64,000 bases of DNA from Eubacteriaceae bacterium. GTDB lineage: Bacteria > Bacillota > Clostridia > Peptostreptococcales > Anaerovoracaceae. Of this stretch, positions 17,593 to 25,671 are shown piece by piece. Under the pieces are notes generated by a model. The model did not search any database, had not been told where the DNA came from, and saw nothing but the letters and a program-made list of their open reading frames with translations. The stretch is from assembly GCA_902362435.1 (NCBI GenBank), contig CABIWW010000011.1, forward strand, positions 1 through 64,000. The letters are read 5' to 3'. Every line of letters begins with the position of its first letter. The stretch's first letter is position 1. The translations under genes and the position numbers were made by a program.

Positions 17593-18741
17593 ATGGGACT
17601 TTTTGATAAAAAATTCTGCGATGTATGCGGAGAAAAGATCGGTATGCTGGGAAACCGTAAACTGGAGGATGGCAATCTCTGCAAGGACTGTGCGAAGAAG
17701 CTTTCTCCGTGGTTTGACGACAGAAGGCACAGTACACTGGAGGAGATCAAAAATCAGCTTCAGATGCGTGAGGAAAACCGCAGGCTGGTAAGTTCCTTCC
17801 ATCCAGGCAGGGTCATTCGATCGGACAGATACAACCTGTACATAGATGAAAGACAGCAGATGTTCACCGCTTCGGTAAACCTTGACAGGGAAGATAATCC
17901 GGATATTATTTCCCTGAGCCAGATCACCGGATGTAATCTGGATGTGAATGAAACGCGTACGGAGGAATACCGCACGGATCGTGACGGAGAGAGAGAAAGC
18001 TACGATCCGCCGCGGTACAGTTATTCGTATGATTACTACTTTTATATCTACCTGAATCATCCGTATATACGTGAAATGAAGCTGCGTCTCAATTCTATGG
18101 ATCTTTCCGAGGACGATCGCAACCGTCGTCATGATGTTGAGAGAGCCGGACAGGAAATGATGAGTTATCTGCAGAATGTGACTGGATGCATGGCCGGCGG
18201 AATGGGCATGAATCAGGGCATGGGCATGCAGCCGGGAATGGGTATGAACAATCAGGGCATGGGCATGCAGTCCGGAATGGGTATGAACAGCCAGGGCATG
18301 GGAATGCAGTCCGGAATGGGTATGAACAGCCAGGGCATGGGAATGCAGCCGGGAATGGGCATGAACAGCCAGGGCATGGGAATGCAGCCGGGAATGGGCA
18401 TGAACAGCCAGGGCATGGGAATGCAGCCGGGAATGGGCATGAACAATCAGGGCATGGGAATGCAGCCGGGAATGGGCATGAACAGCCAGGGCATGGGAAT
18501 GCAGCCGGGAATGGGCATGAACAATCAGGGCATGAACAGCCAGCCGGGCATGGGCATGAACCCGAATATGCCGCAGAATATGAATGTGCAGAGCTGTATG
18601 GGAGCTGCTGCCGGAGCCGCTGCAGGTGCTGCCGGAGCAGGCTTTGCAGGAAGTACTGCTGATGGTCCATGGGTCTGCCAGTCGTGTGGAGCAACCAATA
18701 CCGGCAGATTTTGTGAAAGCTGTGGCAGCCCGAGAAAGTAG
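17593..18741 (+). CDS. zinc-ribbon protein with Met/Gly-rich 13-residue tandem repeat (DUF4428-like N-terminus)
   Basis: 382 aa. An N-terminal treble-clef/zinc ribbon (FCDVCGEKIG ... LCKDCAKKL, residues 8-36) resembles DUF4428. A folded middle (50-185) is rich in aromatic strand residues. A low-complexity repeat (about 204-320) is built from the 13-residue unit MGMNSQGMGMQPG. An Ala/Gly helix follows, then a C-terminal zinc ribbon (WVCQSCGATNTGRFCESCG) of the same type as in the SPFH protein. Function unknown; position and shared ribbons suggest it works with that protein. It starts 12 bp after it, so same operon. Confidence 0.75.
   Translation: MGLFDKKFCDVCGEKIGMLGNRKLEDGNLCKDCAKKLSPWFDDRRHSTLEEIKNQLQMREENRRLVSSFHPGRVIRSDRYNLYIDERQQMFTASVNLDREDNPDIISLSQITGCNLDVNETRTEEYRTDRDGERESYDPPRYSYSYDYYFYIYLNHPYIREMKLRLNSMDLSEDDRNRRHDVERAGQEMMSYLQNVTGCMAGGMGMNQGMGMQPGMGMNNQGMGMQSGMGMNSQGMGMQSGMGMNSQGMGMQPGMGMNSQGMGMQPGMGMNSQGMGMQPGMGMNNQGMGMQPGMGMNSQGMGMQPGMGMNNQGMNSQPGMGMNPNMPQNMNVQSCMGAAAGAAAGAAGAGFAGSTADGPWVCQSCGATNTGRFCESCGSPRK
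18202..18549 (+). repeat. nine tandem 36/39-bp in-frame repeats
   Basis: One 36-bp unit is followed by eight 39-bp units, the last a variant, encoding MGMN(N/S)QGMGMQ(P/S)G. Neighbouring units differ at few bases, which suggests recent slippage or unequal exchange. The repeat keeps frame and lies inside the zinc-ribbon gene. Confidence 0.9.
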
Positions 18742-18776
18742 AATCGAGAACTGACGAAGTGAAGAAGGAGGTTCTT

Positions 18777-20177
18777 ATGAAAAGGAAAATACTGGCAGCC
18801 GTTCTCGCGCTTGCAATGTGTTTTGCATTTGCAGGATGCGGCGGAGATGGCGGCGATAAAGACAAAACCAAAGAAAAGCCAAAAGTGACATCCATTACAG
18901 GCAGCTGGGAGTGTGAGGACATAGAAGTTACCGATAATGGTGAGAAGGTCAGTAAGGATACGATCAAGATCATGTTCGGCAAGGATTTTTCCAGTGTTCT
19001 TAAGCTTGCTGTTTATGGTGACGGGTCAGCGGACATCAGTATGATGGGAGATGAGGGTGCCGCTTCATGGACCGAAACGAAAGACAATGAGTACAAACTT
19101 TCTTATACCGGTTCTGAGTCGGAAGGTGCTGAGAATATGACAGCGAAGATGGATGGTGACAAACTGGTCGTAACTATGAAAGATACTTATCTGTCTGACG
19201 GCAAGGAACAGGGCATGGAGATGAGATTCACGATGAAGTACCTCGGAAAGAAATCCAAGCTTATCGAAGGATGGGACGTAACGCTTGATGACGATGAAGT
19301 CTATGCGATGAGCAATGCCATGGTAGGAGGATCCTGTGTTGAAGCAGACGGAATGCTGTACGGGGATTACGGCGGCAAGGAATGGGGCAAAGGCGCCTTT
19401 ACAGCTGCCAGGATCAAGGATGGCAAACTGGAAGACAAGACTGTCATTGCCGAGAATACTAAAGTCAGATGTCTGTCCGTATATGACGGAGATGTTTACG
19501 GAACTCTCGACAATGAGAAGATCATAAAAGTAAAAGCCGGGGAGACCAAGGCCGAAACTCTTTATACGGGAGCCTGCGACTATATGCAGGTGACGAAAAA
19601 CGGCATTTATTTCACCGATGAAAACAATCAGTACTGCAAGGTGGATCTTGATGGGAAAAACAAGGAAACTGTACTGGGTAAGGAAGTGTTTTACCCATAT
19701 CAGGTCAGCTCAGAGTTCCTGATATACCAGGATGATGCCGACGGGGAAACGCTTCATGTGTATAACATGAAAGACGGCAGCGACACGAAGATATCAGATA
19801 TCATTTCATATGAACCGATGCTTCGTGGGGACTACATCTACTTCTATACGCCTGGAAACGGGGAAGATATGCAGTTCATGTGTCGTGTAGATATGTATTC
19901 AGGCAAACTGGACAAGGCTGAGAGGGCGGCTATCGTGTATGACTATTATGTGACACCGGACTATATCGCAGCTGCAAAGGGCGGATTTGTCAAAATCGAG
20001 TTCGATGAATGGGATACTTTTTCAAATACAAGCAGTGCAGGAACCAAGGCCTATCCGGTCTACAGCAACGGGAAGACATGGATCTCGAAAGCCTATGGAG
20101 AAACATTTATGGGTTCGAAAAAATTCAGCACAGATGATGGAAAAAGCATAGGATATACGTATGTGAAGGAAGAATAG
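18777..20177 (+). CDS. large lipoprotein with DUF5050-like repeat domain
   Basis: 466 aa from ATG 18777 (AAGGAGG 7 nt upstream). Type II signal peptide MKRKILAAVLALAMCFAFAG with the acylated Cys at about 21, then an acidic/Lys linker. Residues 35-170 form a beta-rich domain of the lipocalin-like type (GSWECEDIEV ... GAASWTETKD), akin to the small lipoprotein upstream. Residues 185-460 look like a DUF5050/beta-propeller-type set of short strands (YDGDVYGTLDN, NGIYFTDENN, GDYIYFYTPG). Probably an exported surface protein of unknown ligand, in the SPFH operon. Confidence 0.75.
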   Translation: MKRKILAAVLALAMCFAFAGCGGDGGDKDKTKEKPKVTSITGSWECEDIEVTDNGEKVSKDTIKIMFGKDFSSVLKLAVYGDGSADISMMGDEGAASWTETKDNEYKLSYTGSESEGAENMTAKMDGDKLVVTMKDTYLSDGKEQGMEMRFTMKYLGKKSKLIEGWDVTLDDDEVYAMSNAMVGGSCVEADGMLYGDYGGKEWGKGAFTAARIKDGKLEDKTVIAENTKVRCLSVYDGDVYGTLDNEKIIKVKAGETKAETLYTGACDYMQVTKNGIYFTDENNQYCKVDLDGKNKETVLGKEVFYPYQVSSEFLIYQDDADGETLHVYNMKDGSDTKISDIISYEPMLRGDYIYFYTPGNGEDMQFMCRVDMYSGKLDKAERAAIVYDYYVTPDYIAAAKGGFVKIEFDEWDTFSNTSSAGTKAYPVYSNGKTWISKAYGETFMGSKKFSTDDGKSIGYTYVKEE

Positions 20178-20186
20178 GAGGCTTTT

Positions 20187-21296
20187 ATGTCGAATCAAAT
20201 GGAATATAAATGCCCGGCATGCGGAGGGGCGCTTGCCTTTGACTCAGCAAGCCAGCAGCTGAAATGCCCGTTCTGCGACAGTGTTTACGAGCTGGACCGG
20301 TTTGAGCAGCAGCCCGGTTCTGCACCGCAGGCTCAGCCGGGCGAACAGGATGCATCCGGTGGTATGAACTGGAATGAGGATCCCGGCAGTGGATGGGCTG
20401 CAGGCGAAACAGATGATATAAGTGTTTTCTCCTGTAATTCGTGCGGTGGGGAGATCGTATGTGAAGATACGACCGCTTCTGCAACCTGCCCTTACTGTGG
20501 AAATCCGGTAGTGTTCAAGGGAAAGCTTTCCGGCATGTTAAAGCCGGACTGCATCATACCGTTCAAGCTTGATAAAAACCAGGCAAAAGAAGCGTTGAAG
20601 CGGCATGTTGACCGTAAAAAGCTTGTGCCGGCTCTTTTCAAAGATAAAAATCATATCGATGAGATCAAGGGTGTGTACGTTCCTTTCTGGCTGTTTGATG
20701 CGCAGATAGCAGCAAATATCAGCTACAAGGGAGAACGGACACGTACATGGAGCGATGCGGAGTACAAGTATATCGAACATAATTATTACAGGATATACCG
20801 GGCGGGATATGTGGCATTCGACCAGGTCCCGGTGGATGGATCTAAAAAGATGGCAGATGATCTGATGGAATCCATCGAACCGTTTGACTTCTCAGAGGCG
20901 GTGGATTTCAAAACGGCTTATCTGGCCGGATTCATGGCAGATAAATACGATGTGGATGCGGAAACAAGCATCAAGACTGCTAATGCGCGTATCCGATGGA
21001 GCACGGAGGATGCTTTCCAGAGCACGGTGCAGGGATTTACAGGCGTGACTGCAGAAGAATCCTACATAAATCTGCAAAATGGTGTTGCCAGATATGCTCT
21101 TTATCCTGTCTGGCTGCTCAACACAAAGTGGAACGGGAACGACTATATCTTTGCCATGAACGGGCAAACCGGGAAATTTGTTGGAGATCTTCCGTTGGAT
21201 CAAAAAGCCTACTGGAGGAATTTCGCTATCCTGGGAGGTATATTCAGTATAGCTGCAAGTGTTCTGGCCTTTCTGGCAGACTACATGCTTTTCTAG
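20187..21296 (+). CDS. TFIIB-type zinc-ribbon membrane protein (YdjG-like)
   Basis: 369 aa. Two zinc ribbons at the N-terminus (YKCPACGGAL...CPFCDSVY, residues 7-32, and CNSCGGEIVC...CPYCGNP, about 82-106), a long soluble domain (KPDCIIPFKLDKNQAKEAL ... YVPFWLFDAQ) and one C-terminal membrane helix (about 345-365). This is the architecture of Bacillus YdjG-like proteins, which with YdjH tie PspA to the membrane. It lies 9 bp after the lipoprotein gene and 12 bp before the TPM-domain gene. Confidence 0.8.
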   Translation: MSNQMEYKCPACGGALAFDSASQQLKCPFCDSVYELDRFEQQPGSAPQAQPGEQDASGGMNWNEDPGSGWAAGETDDISVFSCNSCGGEIVCEDTTASATCPYCGNPVVFKGKLSGMLKPDCIIPFKLDKNQAKEALKRHVDRKKLVPALFKDKNHIDEIKGVYVPFWLFDAQIAANISYKGERTRTWSDAEYKYIEHNYYRIYRAGYVAFDQVPVDGSKKMADDLMESIEPFDFSEAVDFKTAYLAGFMADKYDVDAETSIKTANARIRWSTEDAFQSTVQGFTGVTAEESYINLQNGVARYALYPVWLLNTKWNGNDYIFAMNGQTGKFVGDLPLDQKAYWRNFAILGGIFSIAASVLAFLADYMLF

Positions 21297-21308
21297 GAGG
21301 TGGCAGAG

Positions 21309-22118
21309 ATGAAAAATAAAGCAATCACGATCATAATGGCTCTGCTGCTGACACTGGGGTTAGCTGCGGGTTCAAGTTTTGCTGCAGAGAAAACGTCATA
21401 TTTTATGGATGATGCATCCATCGTTTCTTCGGAAACCCAGAAGGAAATCGATTCACGCCTTGCTGATATCTCGAAGGCACAGAACTGTGGCGTGTATCTT
21501 ATGACTACAGATGATTTTCAGGGGATGACTCCACAGGAGTTCGCAGATTTCGTATATGATGAAAACGGCATGGGGTATGGATCTTCTCACGACGGTATTA
21601 TTCTGGTCTTGAATTACGATTCAGGCGACTGGGCCATCAGTACGACGGGAAGCGGCATCGATATCTTTACGGATGCAGGACAGGAATATCTTATGGAGAA
21701 GGTCACTAAAGACCTCCGAGAGGACCCTCCTGCAGCGTTTTCTGTATATGCTGACCAGTGTGAAGATTTCATAATACAGGCGGCAAACGGGAAACCGTAC
21801 GATGTCGGCAATATGCCGAAAGACTTTAATCTGTTGATCGATATCCCTATCGGTATCGTGATCGGACTTCTGATCGCATATGCCATAGTAAAAAGACAGA
21901 AGGATGCTTTAAAAAGCGTGCATCGCAGGGTAACGGCCAGGGAATACATGAGACCGGGAAGTCTTAAGCTGACAGCCCAGGATGAGCAGTATCTGTACAA
22001 CACAGTAGATCGTATTAAGAAAGAAACTTCATCTTCGTCCGGCGGCAGCAGCGGCGGCAGTACGACACACGTAAGTTCGTCAGGAACGACCCATGGAGGC
22101 TCTTCCGGAAAGTTTTAG
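21309..22118 (+). CDS. TPM-domain membrane protein (YdjH-like)
   Basis: 269 aa from ATG 21309, with GGAGGTGG upstream. A signal peptide (residues 1-24) is followed by a TPM domain (about 30-150: YFMDDASIVSSETQKEID ... GIILVLNYDSGDWAISTTGSG), one membrane helix (about 175-195) and a Ser/Gly-rich tail ending HGGSSGKF. TPM domains are exported or periplasmic-side modules; some are phosphatases, others only structural. YdjG/YdjH pairs sense or anchor membrane stress in Bacillus. The partner YdjG-like gene is immediately upstream. Confidence 0.82.
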   Translation: MKNKAITIIMALLLTLGLAAGSSFAAEKTSYFMDDASIVSSETQKEIDSRLADISKAQNCGVYLMTTDDFQGMTPQEFADFVYDENGMGYGSSHDGIILVLNYDSGDWAISTTGSGIDIFTDAGQEYLMEKVTKDLREDPPAAFSVYADQCEDFIIQAANGKPYDVGNMPKDFNLLIDIPIGIVIGLLIAYAIVKRQKDALKSVHRRVTAREYMRPGSLKLTAQDEQYLYNTVDRIKKETSSSSGGSSGGSTTHVSSSGTTHGGSSGKF

Positions 22119-22129
22119 AGGTGCAGCAT

Positions 22130-22939
22130 ATGACAGATGTAAAAAAAGTTATCGCTTTGAACCGTCTTCGTGCACAGATGCTGGACGAAGAGATTTCTCC
22201 GGCGCAGAAACAATACTATCTGGAACTGGCGCAGTGGCTTGAAAATCAGAATATACAGACTGCAGAGGAAGCAACGGAAAGCATCAAAAATACACCTTAT
22301 TACGACGGGGCTGCTCTGGCAAAAGAGCTGGACGGGATCCACCTCAGGATACGTGCGGCACGCGAACTGGGGTATGAAGATGTGGAGAAGATCCATCTGC
22401 AGCGACGTGAAAAGCTTCTTTCAAAGGGGCTGCAGGCATATGCTTTTTCACAGGAATGGATAGACGATTACAACAGGGCGCAGGAGGCATCGGTCCGGTA
22501 TATGGAGCGAAAGGAAGTCTTCGGACGTATCTTCCGGGCTTACATCCGCATCTGTGGAAGCCCGCAGCGGGAGCACCGTCTGGAAGCGGTCAGGGATCTG
22601 AAGGCGGCTCTTTCTGATCTGGAACAGATGGGTGTAACATTTGAAGAACTGGTGCATCAGAAAGCATACAGGCAGCTGACAATGACCACCGAAGAAGGGA
22701 TGGCGCGTTTTATCGCTTTTGTCGAAGAATTCAGGAAAACGGGAACGGCCGCAGGTGCAGTGGATCTGAATCATTTAAAGGAAGAACAGGAAAGGATCGG
22801 TCGCTGGGCCAAGGAACATGCTGCACAGCTGATCGCTGTGGGAAAACAGGAACAGTGGGATCGTGCCAGCTGTATCGCTGTACCGTCTGATGATCCGATG
22901 GGGTATGATTTTATCGCCATGAAGGAGGTGAAGGTCTGA
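22130..22939 (+). CDS. helical protein of unknown function
   Basis: 269 aa, not recognised. Predicted almost all alpha-helical and charged, with no signal peptide or membrane span; heptad-like runs occur near 45-110 (IRAARELGYEDVEKIHLQRR) and 150-215. ATG 22130 (AGAGGTG upstream) is preferred over GTG 22121. It begins 11 bp after the TPM gene and overlaps the next gene by 1 bp, so it belongs to the SPFH/TPM operon. A cytoplasmic scaffold role is conceivable but unsupported. Confidence 0.65.
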   Translation: MTDVKKVIALNRLRAQMLDEEISPAQKQYYLELAQWLENQNIQTAEEATESIKNTPYYDGAALAKELDGIHLRIRAARELGYEDVEKIHLQRREKLLSKGLQAYAFSQEWIDDYNRAQEASVRYMERKEVFGRIFRAYIRICGSPQREHRLEAVRDLKAALSDLEQMGVTFEELVHQKAYRQLTMTTEEGMARFIAFVEEFRKTGTAAGAVDLNHLKEEQERIGRWAKEHAAQLIAVGKQEQWDRASCIAVPSDDPMGYDFIAMKEVKV

Positions 22940-24327
22940 TGGATATGATTTGGCAGGCAACTCTGGACGGGTATGTGAAGCTGCTCTATGACAATGATCC
23001 CCAGGGGCCTTTGCTGGAAAGCATCCGCGATTTCGAAAAACGATTCTGCCAGGTTGCAGAGGAAAACACCGGCAACACGGATGTGGCAGGGGTGCTGAGC
23101 CGTACAGGGCTTCAGGATGAATATAACCGGCTGTACATGGCATCTATCAACAGAAACAATGACTACAGTGCCGTTTCGGCGGAGGATCAGCCGCAGGTAT
23201 TCGATTATCAGAAAGAACAGCGGCTGCCTACTGTTCATGAGTTTTTAAATAACTACAGACTTGTGTATGAGGAAATAAGACCGAATGCCAGAGAAGCAAC
23301 AAACAAGGCCTATGAAAAGCTGTTCGAAGTGGAGAATCGAACGGATGATCTGATCGAAGCACAGATGATCATAGAACGGGAGAAGCTGATCCTGAATACG
23401 GTGATCGCAGATTACAAGGAACTGGCTGAGGACTTTCTCAAGGCAGCAGATCCAAATTATGAGATCACATCTTCTGTTGTAAAGCTGTCGGCAGGAGCCT
23501 ACGCTTCCGCAAACAGCCTTGATGAGATCACTTATATGGGCGAGATCGCCCGAGGCAAAGCTGATGATCTGGCGGTCCAGAATCTTGTAAAAGTAGAGCT
23601 GATGGTGCAGTTCATGTCGTTGATATACGCCTGGGAGCATACGAAGCGAAAGGTCCGGGAGGGAGGTCCCCGCATCGGAGAATTCGCACAGGCCATGGTC
23701 GTGACTCGCGAGAAGACACGATCCTGCTACAGATTTATGAGCCGTGACATGGGGATAGACTTCGATAAAATGGAAAGCACTCCATTTTATCGTATCATGC
23801 TCTTGAACCCTAAAGGGCTTGATGAACTGTGGCGTATCAAAAAGGTAATGCATCCGGATAATATCAAGGCGTCGAAGTACGTTCTTTTCGAAGAGATCCT
23901 GACGGACCGGAGCCTGGAGGATATCCTGCTCTCTCCGCAGAAGCAGCCGTATCACGAGCCGGTCGATACGATCCACGATGATCCGGGACTGGATGACGAG
24001 TACCTGGCTATTGCTGCAGAGCTCAACAAGGATATCCCGTATTTTCGCAGAAACAGGACCGATGCTGAGCTTCGTGAGCAGCGAAAGGCTGCAAAGGATG
24101 GCTTTTCGTCAGAAAAGCTTTTGCAGAACATGAAGCAGCTGAATCAAAAGCTTTCTCAGGGAGCAGGCGGAGTGCCTGCAGGGACGACGGGAGGATTTAC
24201 CGGTGGTCTAAAAAACATGAGTCCGGATATGAAGAAGTCATTTGGAAAGAGTGCTGCGAAAGGCGCAGCGGCTACGGCTGCAAAAGAAGTGGGGCGCGGT
24301 CTTTTGCGAGGGCTTTTCCGAAAATAA
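22939..24327 (+). CDS. helical protein of unknown function with Gly-rich tail
   Basis: 462 aa, not recognised. Residues 1-385 are mostly helical and hydrophilic, with coiled-coil character around 110-160. The last 75 residues change to a Gly/Ala/Lys tail (LSQGAGGVPAGTTGGFTGG, then an amphipathic AAKGAAATAAKEVGRGLL segment ending in LFRK), which could touch a membrane. No metal or catalytic motif is visible. The start codon overlaps the preceding stop (TGATG), indicating coupled translation with its equally unknown neighbour. Confidence 0.65.
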   Translation: MDMIWQATLDGYVKLLYDNDPQGPLLESIRDFEKRFCQVAEENTGNTDVAGVLSRTGLQDEYNRLYMASINRNNDYSAVSAEDQPQVFDYQKEQRLPTVHEFLNNYRLVYEEIRPNAREATNKAYEKLFEVENRTDDLIEAQMIIEREKLILNTVIADYKELAEDFLKAADPNYEITSSVVKLSAGAYASANSLDEITYMGEIARGKADDLAVQNLVKVELMVQFMSLIYAWEHTKRKVREGGPRIGEFAQAMVVTREKTRSCYRFMSRDMGIDFDKMESTPFYRIMLLNPKGLDELWRIKKVMHPDNIKASKYVLFEEILTDRSLEDILLSPQKQPYHEPVDTIHDDPGLDDEYLAIAAELNKDIPYFRRNRTDAELREQRKAAKDGFSSEKLLQNMKQLNQKLSQGAGGVPAGTTGGFTGGLKNMSPDMKKSFGKSAAKGAAATAAKEVGRGLLRGLFRK

Positions 24328-24452
24328 GAGTCTTTGACATACTTCAGATCTGTCCGGAAGATGAAGAGTCAGTGACATATCAGCTGGAACAGACAGCTTT
24401 CAGCTGGATGTATATAAATCGTTAAAGAAATAAGAGAACAAGAGGTGATGAA

Positions 24453-24824
24453 ATGAAAAAGAAATTACTGATGATAGTTATGGCAATGGTCCTGTGCTTC
24501 GCACTGGCAGCCTGCGGAGGCGGCGGCGACAAGGAAAAGGACGACGGCATCGATCCGAATGCAACTGTTACCAAGGAGCAGTATGATGAGCTGAGCGACA
24601 GCAAGTGGTATGAGATGTCTCCGGAAGAAATGGAACAGTTCCTGGGCGTAAAGTATGTTGAAGATGAAGAGTCTACCAAGGACTGGGGAGATGGATACCT
24701 GGTAGTCGACTTCCCGGGTCCGGATGATGATTCCCGTCTTCACGTGCTGTTTAAAGATGAAGAAGGGGACGGCAACATGACCGCAACCAGCATGAGTCCG
24801 ACTGGTCAGCTGATTGGTGACTGA
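24453..24824 (+). CDS. small acidic lipoprotein
   Basis: 123 aa. Signal peptide MKKKLLMIVMAMVLCFALAA followed by the lipobox Cys and a Gly/Lys/Asp linker. The exported part is short and acidic (WYEMSPEEMEQFLGV ... YLVVDFPGPDDDSRLHVLF). Function unknown. AGAGGTG lies 8-10 nt before the ATG. The 125 bp upstream may hold its own promoter. Confidence 0.7.
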   Translation: MKKKLLMIVMAMVLCFALAACGGGGDKEKDDGIDPNATVTKEQYDELSDSKWYEMSPEEMEQFLGVKYVEDEESTKDWGDGYLVVDFPGPDDDSRLHVLFKDEEGDGNMTATSMSPTGQLIGD

Positions 24825-24872
24825 TGAAGCTGCAGCGGAGACAGCATTTATAGTATCTTAATTTAGAAGCGC

Positions 24873-24912
24873 AAAAGGCGGGGCTGTATGGGATCATATG
24901 GCTCCGCTTTTT
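24873..24912 (+). terminator. intrinsic terminator between two lipoprotein genes
   Basis: AAAAGGCGGGGC pairs with GCTCCGCTTTTT (12 bp, two G-U) and ends in a T-run, shortly before the next gene's ribosome site. Confidence 0.75.
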
Positions 24913-24933
24913 CAAAAGGAAAAGGAGGGACAT

Positions 24934-25470
24934 ATGAGAGGTGAATTCAGGGCGCTGACCATTATGGTCACGGCATTTGTAATGATATTTGTGTTCGCCG
25001 GATGTGGCGACTCTGCGAAATCTGTCAGGGGAGAAACCTTTGACGGCGGAAACATAGAAGTTTTCGTTCCTGAGGGCTGGAAAGCCTTTCACGGTGCGGA
25101 TACCTTCGGTGATTATGATGAAGGGTATGATCCCAATGTAGTAAGCATCGGCAAAGGGGCAGACAGCGAGCTGGATTTGTTCAGCAAACCGATGATGCAT
25201 ATTACATATTCCGGAAAGAACAGAACTCTAAGCATGCCGTCTAAGGAACTGTACAAGGACGGAAAAGATATCGAGGATATCAGGACAGACGCTCATACAT
25301 GGAGGGGATATACTGCAACGAGCGTAGGATATCCGATCGCAGTACTGTTCACAGAAGACGGTGATGAACAGATCCAGGTGGCAGTCACACTGGAAAACGG
25401 TGATGAGAAAATAAGCCTGGAGGATGCGGATGTGCTGGCGATACTGGAAGGGATCAAGGTAAAAAAATAG
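24934..25470 (+). CDS. lipoprotein of unknown function
   Basis: 178 aa from ATG 24934 (AAAGGAGGG upstream). Signal peptide with lipobox FAGC (Cys about 24). The exported domain (GETFDGGNIEVFVPEGWKAF ... LAILEGIKVKK) has the look of a PsbP/DUF-type domain in which 'VPEGW' opens the first strand and a late helix carries 'ILEGIK'. No function assigned. It is the fifth lipoprotein of the envelope cluster and its last gene. Confidence 0.7.
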   Translation: MRGEFRALTIMVTAFVMIFVFAGCGDSAKSVRGETFDGGNIEVFVPEGWKAFHGADTFGDYDEGYDPNVVSIGKGADSELDLFSKPMMHITYSGKNRTLSMPSKELYKDGKDIEDIRTDAHTWRGYTATSVGYPIAVLFTEDGDEQIQVAVTLENGDEKISLEDADVLAILEGIKVKK

Positions 25471-25540
25471 ACTGCCGGACAGTGCATTATTGATTAAGTA
25501 TGATTTAAAATAACAGACTGGTGAAAAACCTGTATCTTTT

Positions 25541-25568
25541 TTAACATAACCTTAACATAAGCTTAACG
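25541..25568 (+). promoter_or_regulatory. PHO-box array upstream of the first Na/Pi transporter
   Basis: Three direct repeats TTAACA (25541), TTAACA (25552) and TTAACG (25563) are spaced exactly 11 bp apart. This is the Bacillus PhoP consensus (TT(A/T)ACA repeated with about 5-bp gaps). A TATAAT follows at 25601-25606, 38 bp from the start of the last repeat. A PhoP/PhoR-like pair is encoded 4 kb downstream. Confidence 0.8.
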
Positions 25569-25671
25569 TTACTCCCCTTTTTTTAATATAGCTTTAACAA
25601 TATAATTTGATTTAGAGGATCGAACGAAAGTATATTACCTTTTTTCGGGAATGCTGTTGATAGGGGGAAAA

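Noticed and set aside
18202..18549. CRISPR array
   Set aside because: Units are contiguous, in frame and without unique spacers; it is a coding tandem repeat.
18095..18982. Pro/Cys-rich repetitive frame on the minus strand
   Set aside because: Mirror of the Met/Gly tandem repeat; repeats of 39 bp keep several frames open by chance.
24328..24452. promoter TTGACA near 24334
   Set aside because: The -35-like word has no -10 partner at 16-18 bp, so it was not listed.
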